Of a stretch of DNA of 41,638 nt, positions 34,207 through 41,638 are shown piece by piece. The notes below the pieces were generated by a model. It had not been told where the DNA came from, did not search any database, and saw only the letters and a list, made by a program, of their open reading frames with translations. The first letter of the stretch is position 1; each line of letters opens with the position of its first letter. A program made the position numbers and the translations under genes. The DNA comes from Gammaproteobacteria bacterium (lineage in GTDB: Bacteria > Pseudomonadota > Gammaproteobacteria > Pseudomonadales > Azotimanducaceae): NCBI GenBank assembly GCA_009846005.1, contig VXYL01000005.1, positions 13,688-55,325 of the forward strand, given 5' to 3'.

Positions 34207-34348
34207 CGTAGGGGCGACGCTTGTCGTCGCCCGCGTTGGCTTGGCAACGGTCTCGCCAGCATCTAGCACGCAGGTTATCCAGTCGCCCGTCGGCGGGAAT
34301 GCGACCGCCTCGGTTCGCGGCGACGGGACGTCATGATGCGTCCCCTAC
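34207..34348. repeat. REP/MITE-like palindromic element with intact inverted ends
   Basis: Starts CGTAGGGGCGACG and ends GTCCCCTAC, so GTAGGGG/CCCCTAC are inverted termini 142 bp apart. The left arm forms GGGCGACG-CTTGT-CGTCGCCC, and the right arm forms GGGACG-TCATGATG-CGTCCC. It is related to the pair at 3211-3444. The right end overlaps the stop codon of the adjacent flavin-oxidoreductase gene. Confidence 0.6.
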
Positions 34349-35157
34349 AGCGCGCCGACCGCCGCCGCCAAATCCTCGACCCTGCGCTGGTATTCGTCGC
34401 TGTCCGCGTAGCGCCCGCCGAACACGAAACGCGCAGCGCCCGCCTCGCGGAAGTGGTTCAATGCCTGCGCGGCAGCGCCCCGGTCGTGCAACGGCAATCC
34501 CCCCATGACGACGATCTCGCCGACGGGTTTCCCGGCGGCGGCGCAGATCTCGGCGTAGTCCGCACGGGCGCTCGGCAACCGCTCGGGTGTCATGCCCATC
34601 GGCAACCAGCCGTCGCCGAACTTCGCGGCACGTCTAAGCGCATGCGGGGGCGAACCGCCGATGTAGATCGGCGGCCTGGCCGGACGCGGCCGGAACAGAA
34701 AGGTCTGCCCGTTGGCCGTGACCTCGTCGTTGTCGAAACACGTCCGGATGAACGCCAAGGTATCGTCCGCGAGCCGACCGCGCTTGTGGCGGTCCACGCC
34801 CAGGGCGCGGAATTCCGGATCCATCCAGCCGATGCCGGCGCCGAGGAGCAAACGCTCGCCGGAAAGTTCCTGGATGCTGGCGATCTGCTTGGCCGTGGGA
34901 AGGGGTGGTCGGTAGGGGAGAATCAGGACGCCGACGCCGAGCCGGATGCGTGTGGTGACCCCGGCAAGCCAGGCGAGGGCGACCAAGGGGTCCACGTAGC
35001 GCCCGTTGGAACCTTCCGCGTCGTCTGGCGGTATGGCGATGTGGTCGACCACCCAGATCGATTCCAGGCCGGCCTGTTCGGCAGCCATGGCGCACGCTGA
35101 CATGGTTGCGGGCGTGGATTGATCGCCCATGTTGCGCAGCGTGATCCCGACGTGCAT
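34345..35157 (-). CDS. LLM-class flavin-dependent (F420-type) oxidoreductase
   Basis: 270 residues. 'MHVGITLRNMGDQSTP', 'AEQAGLESIWVVDHIAIPP', 'TRIRLGVGVLILPYRPP', 'LSGERLLLGAGIGW' and 'RPPIYIGGSPPHALRRAAKFGDGWLPMG' type sequence are the ordered strand and loop signatures of the luciferase-like TIM barrel. Subfamily members use F420 or FMN, and the substrate cannot be predicted. The TAG stop lies within the terminal GTAGGGG of the palindromic repeat, so the last residues may have been set by insertion of the element. Thirteen bases separate it from the GAPDH upstream, so it may be co-transcribed. Confidence 0.9.
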   Translation of the reverse strand: MHVGITLRNMGDQSTPATMSACAMAAEQAGLESIWVVDHIAIPPDDAEGSNGRYVDPLVALAWLAGVTTRIRLGVGVLILPYRPPLPTAKQIASIQELSGERLLLGAGIGWMDPEFRALGVDRHKRGRLADDTLAFIRTCFDNDEVTANGQTFLFRPRPARPPIYIGGSPPHALRRAAKFGDGWLPMGMTPERLPSARADYAEICAAAGKPVGEIVVMGGLPLHDRGAAAQALNHFREAGAARFVFGGRYADSDEYQRRVEDLAAAVGAL

Positions 35158-35170
35158 GCCTGCTGCCGGT

Positions 35171-36172
35171 CTAGCGCAAAGCCGCCATCAGGCGGAGCAG
35201 GTCGCAGACCCGGTTGGCGTAGCCCCACTCGTTGTCGTACCAGGACAGCACCTTGAGGAAGCGGCGGTCGGTGACCTGGGTAAACGATGCGTCGAAGATG
35301 GAGGAGTGCGGATTGCCGATGACATCCGACGAGACCACGGGCTCAGTGGTGAATTCCAGGACATTGCGCATCCGTTCGGTCGCGGCGGCGCGCTGCATGG
35401 CGTCGTTGACGGCCGCGACGGACACGGGTTGTTCGGTCTCGACGAACAGGTCGACGACCGAACCATCGGGAACGGGCACCCGGGACGCAATGCCGTCGAG
35501 CCGTCCTTTCAACTCGGGCAGGACCTCGCCCACGGCCTTGGCGGCACCGGTGGAGGTGGGGATGATGTTCTCGGCCGCCGCGCGGCTGCGCCGTTTGTCG
35601 GAATGGGGCACGTCGGCGAGGCTCTGGTCGTTGGTATAGGCGTGCACGGTGTTGATGATGCCCTCGCGGATCCCGAAGACATCGTGGATTACCTTGGCAA
35701 CCGGGGCCAGGCAATTGGTCGTGCAACTGGCGTTCGAAACCAATCGGTGTTCGGACCCGAGACCTGCGTCGTTGACGCCGATGACCACCGTATAGTCGAT
35801 GGGATCGCCGGCCGGCACGGTGAGCAGGGTCCGTTCGGCGCCGGCGCGCAGGTGTTTCGCGATCTGGTCCCGGGTTCGAAACACGCCGGTCGACTCGACT
35901 ACCACGTCCACGTCGAGGGACGCCCAGGGGAGATTGGCGGGGTCGCGCTCGCTGACCATTCGAACGCGGCTTCGGGCGGTGACCAGTTCGTCGTCCTGAA
36001 TCTCGACGCCGCCCTGGAAACGGCCCATGACGGTGTCGTAGGTGAGCAGGTAGGCAAGGGTGCCGTGGTCGAACAGGTCGTTGATGGCCACGATCTCGAT
36101 GTCGCCAGACGCCTCGGCGATCCGAAACACGGCGCGGCCGATGCGGCCAAAGCCATTGATTGCCACGCGCAT
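35171..36172 (-). CDS. gap: Glyceraldehyde-3-phosphate dehydrogenase, type I, catalytic residues intact
   Basis: 333 residues from ATG 36172, where the Rossmann motif begins (MRVAINGFGRIGRAVFR). The frame is open upstream only through the next gene. The catalytic cysteine is in 'SNASCTTNCLAP' (C150), the base in 'TVHAYTNDQ' (H177), the substrate loop in 'IPTSTGAAKAV' and the phosphate-binding arginine in 'SRVPVPDGSVVDL' (R231). 'SWYDNEWGYANRV' near the end is canonical. It oxidises glyceraldehyde-3-phosphate (or erythrose-4-phosphate) with NAD. It is coupled to the upstream paralogue in a TGATG, with one shared base. Confidence 0.95.
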   Translation of the reverse strand: MRVAINGFGRIGRAVFRIAEASGDIEIVAINDLFDHGTLAYLLTYDTVMGRFQGGVEIQDDELVTARSRVRMVSERDPANLPWASLDVDVVVESTGVFRTRDQIAKHLRAGAERTLLTVPAGDPIDYTVVIGVNDAGLGSEHRLVSNASCTTNCLAPVAKVIHDVFGIREGIINTVHAYTNDQSLADVPHSDKRRSRAAAENIIPTSTGAAKAVGEVLPELKGRLDGIASRVPVPDGSVVDLFVETEQPVSVAAVNDAMQRAAATERMRNVLEFTTEPVVSSDVIGNPHSSIFDASFTQVTDRRFLKVLSWYDNEWGYANRVCDLLRLMAALR

Positions 36173-37227
36173 CAGGGCGTTCCGTTTGCCGCGTCGAGCG
36201 CGGCATAGTGGGCGGCGACATCGAGGATGCGGCTCGCGTGGCCAAGGATCTCGTGCCATGCCAGCAACTTCATGAGCTTTTCGCCGGCCCTGAGCGTGCC
36301 TTGGAGATCGACGAGGACGGACTGCGGGAAGCCGCGCACATCGGAGGAGACGATCGGGTCGTGGGTGACGGCGATCAAGTCCGGCTCGGCCTGCGCGGCT
36401 GCGATGAACAACTCGTTGATCACGGCGGCATCCATGCCGGGATCCTCGAAGGCGAGGGTGACATCGAGCAGCGAACCGACCGCCACCGGCACGTTCAGCG
36501 CGAATCCGCTCACCTTGCCTTTGACGCTCGGCAGCGCCCGCTCGACCCAATGCGGCGCCGGCGTCGTGTTGGGAATGATGTTGCCGGCGGCCGCCCGGCT
36601 TCGGCGATAGTCGGGCCCGGCATGGTCGTAGAGGCTCTGGTCGCGCGTGTAGGCGTGCACCGAAGTCATCGTGGCGTGGGCGATCGGTCGGGCTGCGGTG
36701 ACGACCCGCAGCACTAGGGCCATGGCCGTGGTGGACGCAGATCCGGCGGAAACGATGCGATCGGCGGAATCGGCGTTCGCCTGGTTCACGCCGTAGAGCA
36801 CGACCCGGTCCAAGTCCCCCTCCGGCAACGACGACGTCACTACGCGTCTCGCGCCGTTGGCGAGGTGGGGCGTGAGCGCGACACGCGACCGGTAGCGGCC
36901 GGTGGCGTCGATGACGACGTCGACCCCAAGCAAATCCCAGGGAATCTCCCCGGGTCGTTCGGTCGACATGAGTCGCGTTCTCTGGGTCGTCGTGCCGTCG
37001 CTTGCCACCAAGTGGTTGCCCGTCAGAGCGACATCGCCATCCCGGCCAATCGACTTCGACAACAGGTGATGCAGGATGTCAGGTTGCCCGATGTCGGCGA
37101 TCGCCACCGTGTCGAACCGGTCGTCATTCAAGGCGAGACGATAGATCTGTCGGCCGACCTGGCCGAAACCCATCAGACCGATGCGTAGTGCGTTCAAAAC
37201 TCGAAAACCGGCAAAACCCCGTAGCAT
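36172..37227 (-). CDS. GAPDH-like paralogue lacking catalytic Cys and phosphate-site Arg (probable pseudoenzyme)
   Basis: 351 residues from ATG 37227; a TTG at 37197 would start closer to the Rossmann motif and is a reasonable alternative. The NAD fold is kept ('IGLMGFGQVGRQIYRLA', with GxGxxG). The catalytic loop reads 'SAGSASTTAMA' instead of 'SNASCTTNCLA', so no nucleophilic cysteine is present, and the whole protein has no Cys. The phosphate-site Arg (R231 of the neighbour) is Asn ('ALNVPVAVGSLLDV', N245), and the 'TSTGAAKA' loop is 'NTTPAPHW'. The histidine ('SVHAYTRDQ', H191) is conserved, as is 'DYRRSRAAAGNIIPN'. It cannot do classical GAPDH chemistry. It may regulate or form heterotetramers with the coupled GAPDH, or act on another ligand. 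Confidence 0.9.
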   Translation of the reverse strand: MLRGFAGFRVLNALRIGLMGFGQVGRQIYRLALNDDRFDTVAIADIGQPDILHHLLSKSIGRDGDVALTGNHLVASDGTTTQRTRLMSTERPGEIPWDLLGVDVVIDATGRYRSRVALTPHLANGARRVVTSSLPEGDLDRVVLYGVNQANADSADRIVSAGSASTTAMALVLRVVTAARPIAHATMTSVHAYTRDQSLYDHAGPDYRRSRAAAGNIIPNTTPAPHWVERALPSVKGKVSGFALNVPVAVGSLLDVTLAFEDPGMDAAVINELFIAAAQAEPDLIAVTHDPIVSSDVRGFPQSVLVDLQGTLRAGEKLMKLLAWHEILGHASRILDVAAHYAALDAANGTP

Positions 37228-37289
37228 TGGCAATCATCGCACGGATGACGGCGCAGGTCGCAACTAGCCGTCGCGCCGGGAGACCCCGA

Positions 37290-38834
37290 ATGACCGACTA
37301 CCGATCCAGAGTGCCCTTGTTTACGTTTCCCGACACGCTGGCCGAGCAGGAAGCCGTGCTGGCATCGCATCCGATGATGGAACGGCTTGCCCGGTCCCGC
37401 GCTTTCCTCGCCGGGCACCGGCATCGACCCGTCTATCACTACGTCAACCCGGAGGGCACGCTCAACGACCCCAACGGGCTGTGTCGCTGGCAAGGTCGGT
37501 GGCACCTGTTCTACCAGGCCTACCCGCCGGAGGATCCTCGCCAGCATTGGGGCCACGCGGTGAGCGAAGACCTCGTCCATTGGCGCGACCTGCCGTATTG
37601 CATCTACCCGGACCCCGAGCAGTGCTGCTTTTCCGGTGCAACGCTGGTTGAGGAGGACCGGGTGGTCGCGATGTATCACGGTACCAAGGCAGGCAACATG
37701 GTGGCGGTCTCGAGTGACCCGCTACTGCTCAATTGGACGAAGCTGACCGGCGGCCCGGTGATCCCGATGGCCGAACCCGGCGATCCGCCGCTGCCGTATC
37801 GCGTGTTCGATCCGTGCGTGTGGCAGCAAGGGGACAGCTACTATTCGCTCTCGGCGGGACAGATCCCCGAAGGGCCGGCAGGTTCGCCCGTCGCGGCGGA
37901 CTTCCTGTTCCGCTCCGACGACCTCGTGCAATGGGAGTACCTGCACCCGTTCACCGAGGACGACCGGTTCACGCGGGTGGGCGACGACGGTGCCTGCCCG
38001 TACTTCTGGCCCATCGGCGATAGGCACATCCTGCTCTTCTTCAGCCATGTGAGCGGTGGCCAGTACCTGCTCGGGGACTACGACACGAACCGCCAGAAAC
38101 TCGTCGTGACCGGGGCGGGGAAGTTCAACATGGGCCCGGTCAAGCCGAGCGGCGTCCACGCACCGTCCGCCACGCCCGACGGGCGCGACGTCGTGGTCGT
38201 GTTCAACATGAACCCGGGCAAGCCATCGGCGGGTTGGAACCAGATCATGAGCCTGCCACGCCGCCTGTCGTTGGGTGAAGACGACGAACTCCGTCAGGAG
38301 CCGATCGAGGCGGTCGCTTCCTGCCGAACTTCGCGATTGGGTGGCGAACCGATGACACTTCGAGCGAACAGCGAGGTGGTGTTGGACAACCTATGCGGCG
38401 ACGCATTGGAAATCCGGGCGGTGATTGCGCCGAGCGCGGCTTCCGTGGTGGAACTCAACGTGCTGCGTTCGCCGAACCGGGAGGAGTTCACGCGCATCGC
38501 CTTCTACCGCGACCGGGGCTATCGGGACCGCGTGTTGCGGCGGCTCCCCGTCGGGAGCCTGGTGACCCTGGATACGTCCTACTCGTCGGGTGCGCCGGAC
38601 GTCCATTCGCGAGCCCCCGAAACCGCCCACGTGCGCCTGGACCCCGACGAGCCGCTCGAACTCCGGGTCTTCGTCGACCGCAGCATCGTCGAAGTATTCG
38701 TGAACGCCAGGCAGTGCGTCGCTGCCCGGGTCTACCCGGACCGGATGGACAGCACGGGCATCTCGTTCCGTTCGCAGGGAATGCCGAGCGAGGTCACGGC
38801 ACTCGATGTCTGGAAAATGGGGACGGTCTACTAG
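37290..38834 (+). CDS. GH32-like glycoside hydrolase family protein with variant catalytic motif
   Basis: 514 residues from ATG 37290, with GGGAGA upstream. The five-bladed propeller N-domain has 'GTLNDPNGL' (nucleophile D60), 'HLFYQAYPP', 'HWGHAVSEDLVHW', 'CFSGATLV' and 'VFDPCVW' (D174 at the RDP position). The ECP acid/base motif reads 'GACPYFW' (A235), so the usual Glu is missing. From about 380 a beta-sandwich ends in 'LRVFVDRSIVEVFVN', typical of GH32. No signal peptide, so cytosolic. GH32 enzymes cleave beta-fructosides such as sucrose or inulin; with the altered acid/base this one may use another residue or substrate. It is divergent from the GAPDH pair across 62 bases. Confidence 0.88.
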   Translation: MTDYRSRVPLFTFPDTLAEQEAVLASHPMMERLARSRAFLAGHRHRPVYHYVNPEGTLNDPNGLCRWQGRWHLFYQAYPPEDPRQHWGHAVSEDLVHWRDLPYCIYPDPEQCCFSGATLVEEDRVVAMYHGTKAGNMVAVSSDPLLLNWTKLTGGPVIPMAEPGDPPLPYRVFDPCVWQQGDSYYSLSAGQIPEGPAGSPVAADFLFRSDDLVQWEYLHPFTEDDRFTRVGDDGACPYFWPIGDRHILLFFSHVSGGQYLLGDYDTNRQKLVVTGAGKFNMGPVKPSGVHAPSATPDGRDVVVVFNMNPGKPSAGWNQIMSLPRRLSLGEDDELRQEPIEAVASCRTSRLGGEPMTLRANSEVVLDNLCGDALEIRAVIAPSAASVVELNVLRSPNREEFTRIAFYRDRGYRDRVLRRLPVGSLVTLDTSYSSGAPDVHSRAPETAHVRLDPDEPLELRVFVDRSIVEVFVNARQCVAARVYPDRMDSTGISFRSQGMPSEVTALDVWKMGTVY

Positions 38835-40756
38835 CTCGATGCGGCCGCGGCGCCCCCGATATTCGCCGCCAGGAACTCGAGAATCCGTTCGTAGAGCAGG
38901 CGTCGGCCTTCGTTGCCGCCGAAGCCATGGGCTTGTTCGGTCTCGTAGAGCCACTCGGGTTCGTTGCCTGCTTCGCGAAGGGCCGCCCGTAGACGTTGTG
39001 CGTGTTGCGGCGGCGCGCGGCGGTCGCCACCGCCGTGGACTAGGAGAACGCGGGCCTTGATGCGATCCGCCAGGTACACCGGCGAACGGCCTCGAAGCTT
39101 CTCGTCATCGTCGCCCACCGCCTGGCGCAGGTAGGCGATGCCGGCGCGACGCTGCCTTATGTCGCCCGATTTCTCAAGCAGGGTGAGATCGTAGATGCCG
39201 GCCCCGCCTACCGCGCACCGGTAGAGATCGGGTTCTATCGCCGCACCCATAAGCGCGGAATAGGCTCCGTAGCTGTTGCCGTAGGCGCAGATCCTTCCGG
39301 CATCCGCAATGCCCTCCCGCACGGCCCACCGGACGGCATCGATGACATCGTGCTCGATCAGCCTTCCCCATTCGCCGAATCCGGCCCGCTCGTACGGAAT
39401 GCCGTAGCAACATGAGCCGCGGTAGTTGACCTGCAGCACGTGATAGCCGCGACTGGCAAGGAGTTGGACGTCGGCGTTGAAACCCCAGTAGTCGCGAACC
39501 TGGTGCGGGCCGCCGTGGATGTAGACCACCATCGGGCCGGGCTTCGGAGTGTCCGGTGCGCTCGTCACGTATCCGTACACCTTGGCTCCGTCGCGTGCGC
39601 CGAACTCGACGGGCTGCATAGGGCTCAAGGCTTCCTGCGGTAGGCGGGGCCGCCGGGCCATGAGCATGTCGACCTGTCCTGCAGCGGCGTCGACGAGCAT
39701 GTAGTCGCCCGGCCGGCGATCCCCCGACACGACAGCCACCAGCCTCGAGTGATCGCGCGAGAAACTCGTGAAGGTGACCGTGTCGTCGGGGAACATCTTC
39801 GCCAGGGCCGTATGCTGCCGAGCCAGCGGGTGCCGCCGGCTGACGTACATGATCTTCGGATAGCCGGGATCGAAACGTACCCCCCATAGGTTGCGGCGGC
39901 CGAAGTCGTAGTACAGCGAGGTCACGTCAACTTGCGGATGCCGCAGGAGAACCTGGTGGGTCTCGGTTGCGACATCGAACAGACCGAGGCCCGTGGTCGC
40001 AGCGTCGCGGCTATCCAGGGTCAGGAACGTACCGGGCCTGGGCCCGAACCTGGCGGGTACCCAGCCATGTCCAAGGGCGTCGTGGCGGCCGATCTGCCGC
40101 CATTTCTGACCCTCCCGGTAGTGAACTTCCATGCGGGCGTTTTCGTTCTCCCCGGTGCCGATCACCACCTTGCCCTCGGCGTTCGGAACGAAGGATCCGT
40201 AGGGTGCCGGGCCGCTCGCGACGCGGCGCATGGACTTCGACTTGAGGTTCAGGAGGTGCGCCTGGGCAAAGCGGTTGGGGGAAGCGGAAATGAGGACGTG
40301 TTCGGGGTCGTCCGGCAGGATGTCGATCACACTGCCGCCCCCCACCCGTTCGGTCTCGCCGGTTTCGGCGTGCACGGTCATCAGTTCTAGGGTGAGCCCC
40401 ATGATGTCGAGCGTGAGCGCCTGGCGCATGGGCGAAACCAGCAGGAGGTCGTCGGTTGCCCAGTAGATGCGCGCGATCTCGCGTTCGGTGCCCAGCGGGA
40501 AGTTGACCTTCACCTCGCGCTCGGGGAGCGTGATGACTTGGAATGCGGCTTCGTCGCCTTGGCGAATGCTGGCGGCCAGGTAACGGCCGGTGGGAGAGAT
40601 CGAGACTGTCGCGACCTCGGCACGGTCGGTGAACAGCGCGATGGGCGGGGGTTCGGCCTCGGCGGGTTGCGCCTCGCCTGCGACGTGGATCATGGCGGCG
40701 ACCGCCCAGACGGTCGCCGTGATTTGCTTGCTACTACGAAGCCGGCTACCGGTCAT
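38831..40756 (-). CDS. Secreted S9-family (prolyl oligopeptidase-like) peptidase
   Basis: 641 residues from ATG 40756, 11 bases inside the thiolase-like gene; farther upstream the frame is not hydrophobic. A signal peptide (ITATVWAVAAMIHVAGEA) is followed by a beta-propeller (about 45-370) and an alpha/beta-hydrolase domain. The catalytic triad is S495 in 'AYGNSYGAYS', D578 in 'VHGGGDRRAPP' and H610 in 'EQAHGFG'. 'VYIHGGPHQ' before the nucleophile forms the oxyanion hole. It should cleave short peptides in the periplasm or outside the cell. Its stop codon overlaps that of the convergent GH32 gene in a CTAG. Confidence 0.94.
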   Translation of the reverse strand: MTGSRLRSSKQITATVWAVAAMIHVAGEAQPAEAEPPPIALFTDRAEVATVSISPTGRYLAASIRQGDEAAFQVITLPEREVKVNFPLGTEREIARIYWATDDLLLVSPMRQALTLDIMGLTLELMTVHAETGETERVGGGSVIDILPDDPEHVLISASPNRFAQAHLLNLKSKSMRRVASGPAPYGSFVPNAEGKVVIGTGENENARMEVHYREGQKWRQIGRHDALGHGWVPARFGPRPGTFLTLDSRDAATTGLGLFDVATETHQVLLRHPQVDVTSLYYDFGRRNLWGVRFDPGYPKIMYVSRRHPLARQHTALAKMFPDDTVTFTSFSRDHSRLVAVVSGDRRPGDYMLVDAAAGQVDMLMARRPRLPQEALSPMQPVEFGARDGAKVYGYVTSAPDTPKPGPMVVYIHGGPHQVRDYWGFNADVQLLASRGYHVLQVNYRGSCCYGIPYERAGFGEWGRLIEHDVIDAVRWAVREGIADAGRICAYGNSYGAYSALMGAAIEPDLYRCAVGGAGIYDLTLLEKSGDIRQRRAGIAYLRQAVGDDDEKLRGRSPVYLADRIKARVLLVHGGGDRRAPPQHAQRLRAALREAGNEPEWLYETEQAHGFGGNEGRRLLYERILEFLAANIGGAAAASS

Positions 40757-41638
40757 CGGACGTGAGCACGAGGGTCCCCGTCGTCGACAATGTACCGCCG
40801 GTTCCATTGACCACGCACGTGGTCGCCTGGGTCTGCTTTCCCGCGATGCCGTTGATGCCGTCTTCCGCGGTTCGGGAGAGTTGCCGATAGGCTTCGAGGA
40901 GCAGTTGCATGCCGTACATGCCGGAATGGTTGAACGACAGCCCGCCGCCGTTGGTGTTGATCGGCACCCTACCGCCTGGCGCGGCGTGGCCGTCCTTCCA
41001 AAGCGTGTAGCCCTTGCCCCGGGGGGCGAGGCCGAGCATCTCTGCGGTGATTCCGGCGGTGATCGTGAACGAGTCGTAGATCATCGCCATCTCCATGTCC
41101 TGGGGTCCGAGACCGGCCATCTTGTAGGCGGTCGTCGACGAACGGGACGCCGAGGTCGCGGTGAAGTCCTCCATCTCCAGGATGTTCTGGTGGCCCATGG
41201 ATTCGCCGGCCCCGGTTACCCACACCGGGTTGGTGCGCAGGCTGCGCGCGATTTCCGGTCGGGCGACGATGACCGCGCCGCCGTGGTCGGAGACCAGGCA
41301 GCAGTGGTAGAGCGTCAAGGGCCAGGCGATGACGCGAGCGTCCAGCACGTCTTGGACGGTGATGGGTCCGCCGAAGGGACTCTGCTTCTTGCCGTACATG
41401 ACCGCGCGCGGGTTCAGCTGCGCCCAATCGCGGGTGACAACCGAGATGTGCGCGAAGTCCTCCTGGCTAGTATCGAACTGGTGGAAATGCCGCACCATGG
41501 CGTGGGCGTATTGGGACGGTGCCCCGAAGGTGCCGTAGGCCGCGGTCATCTCCGCGCCCGGGCTGATCTGACCGCGCCCGCCACCCCCGCCGCCCCCGCC
41601 GCGGGACGACCAACCCGCCTCGGCGGGGCTCCCGAGGG
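40746..41638 (-). CDS. Thiolase-like protein, SCP2/Ltp type, C-terminal part (5' end outside the window)
   Basis: The frame is open from the stop at 40746 to the window edge, so the ATG at 41549 is internal and about 297 residues are visible. 'AHAMVRHFHQFDTSQEDFAHISVVTRDWAQLNP' type sequence, 'GAGESMG', 'YDSFTITAGI' and the C-terminal 'TNGGGLSFNHSGMYGMQLLLEAYRQL' are thiolase-fold landmarks. SCP2 thiolases carry HDCF where this protein has YDSF, so it may be an Ltp-type aldolase rather than a thiolase. A run of eight Gly precedes 'RGQISPG' near the window edge. The active-site Cys region is not visible. It fits the acyl-CoA degradation theme of 28.5-34 kb. Confidence 0.85.
   Translation of the reverse strand, partial: LGSPAEAGWSSRGGGGGGGGRGQISPGAEMTAAYGTFGAPSQYAHAMVRHFHQFDTSQEDFAHISVVTRDWAQLNPRAVMYGKKQSPFGGPITVQDVLDARVIAWPLTLYHCCLVSDHGGAVIVARPEIARSLRTNPVWVTGAGESMGHQNILEMEDFTATSASRSSTTAYKMAGLGPQDMEMAMIYDSFTITAGITAEMLGLAPRGKGYTLWKDGHAAPGGRVPINTNGGGLSFNHSGMYGMQLLLEAYRQLSRTAEDGINGIAGKQTQATTCVVNGTGGTLSTTGTLVLTSDDR

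Noticed and set aside
37002-37289. N-terminal extension of the GH32-like gene
   Set aside because: It lies inside the divergent GAPDH-like gene; ATG 37290 has GGGAGA upstream and begins the family-like sequence.

Overview
The window is GC-rich, densely packed, and reads as an accessory/catabolic region of a heterotrophic gammaproteobacterium, probably marine or host-associated. The evidence is inference from gene content: TonB-dependent receptors (one with an STN domain beside an ECF sigma factor and FecR), an S9 peptidase, a tannase-fold esterase, a DgcN/DgcA pair and fatty-acid/steroid-type acyl-CoA genes. I see no rRNA, tRNA, CRISPR array, integrase or IS transposase.

Layout. (1) 1-9055, all minus strand: a membrane protein with a long disordered tail, overlapping a secreted protease-fold/TPR protein; two DUF4369-like/TlpA thioredoxin proteins, the second interrupted by an in-frame stop; and a TonB-dependent receptor. 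Three start sites here share a 17-bp direct-repeat motif (GTAAGG-N5-GTAAGG) 44-52 nt upstream of the start codon. This looks like one regulon for a surface uptake/processing system. (2) 9173-16095: two copies of an 80-residue protein of unknown function, each with the same promoter (TTGACA-N16-TAAGGT) placed so close to the ATG that the mRNA should be leaderless. Between them lie a class IV aminotransferase and an ECF sigma-FecR-STN receptor signalling set. (3) 16118-18185: dgcN-dgcA, a D-glutamate catabolic pair, with two operator-like palindromes upstream. (4) 18207-19673: a secreted tannase/feruloyl-esterase family enzyme, divergent from (5) 19855-28432: a seven-gene peptide-type ABC transporter operon in which every junction overlaps and in which two very similar substrate-binding proteins bracket one transporter core. 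(6) 28541-35157, minus strand: a two-domain acyl-CoA dehydrogenase, an ECH1-like dienoyl-CoA isomerase, a MATE transporter, a MaoC-type hydratase 2 and an LLM flavin oxidoreductase. (7) 35171-37227: an intact GAPDH translationally coupled to a cysteine-free GAPDH paralogue that has lost the catalytic Cys and the phosphate-site Arg. (8) 37290-41638: a GH32-like protein with an altered acid/base motif, an S9 peptidase, and the C-terminal part of an SCP2/Ltp-type thiolase-like protein running off the window.

REP/MITE-like palindromic repeats (ends GTAGGGG...CCCCTAC) occupy the two gene-poor gaps near 3.2-3.4 kb and 34.2-34.35 kb. Taken together the genes suggest import of peptides or other oligomers through TonB receptors and ABC transporters, hydrolysis by secreted esterase and peptidase, D-amino-acid salvage and beta-oxidation of a lipid side chain. 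The most unusual items are the shared-motif receptor/TlpA cluster with its nonsense codon, the coupled GAPDH pseudoenzyme, and the duplicated leaderless small gene.
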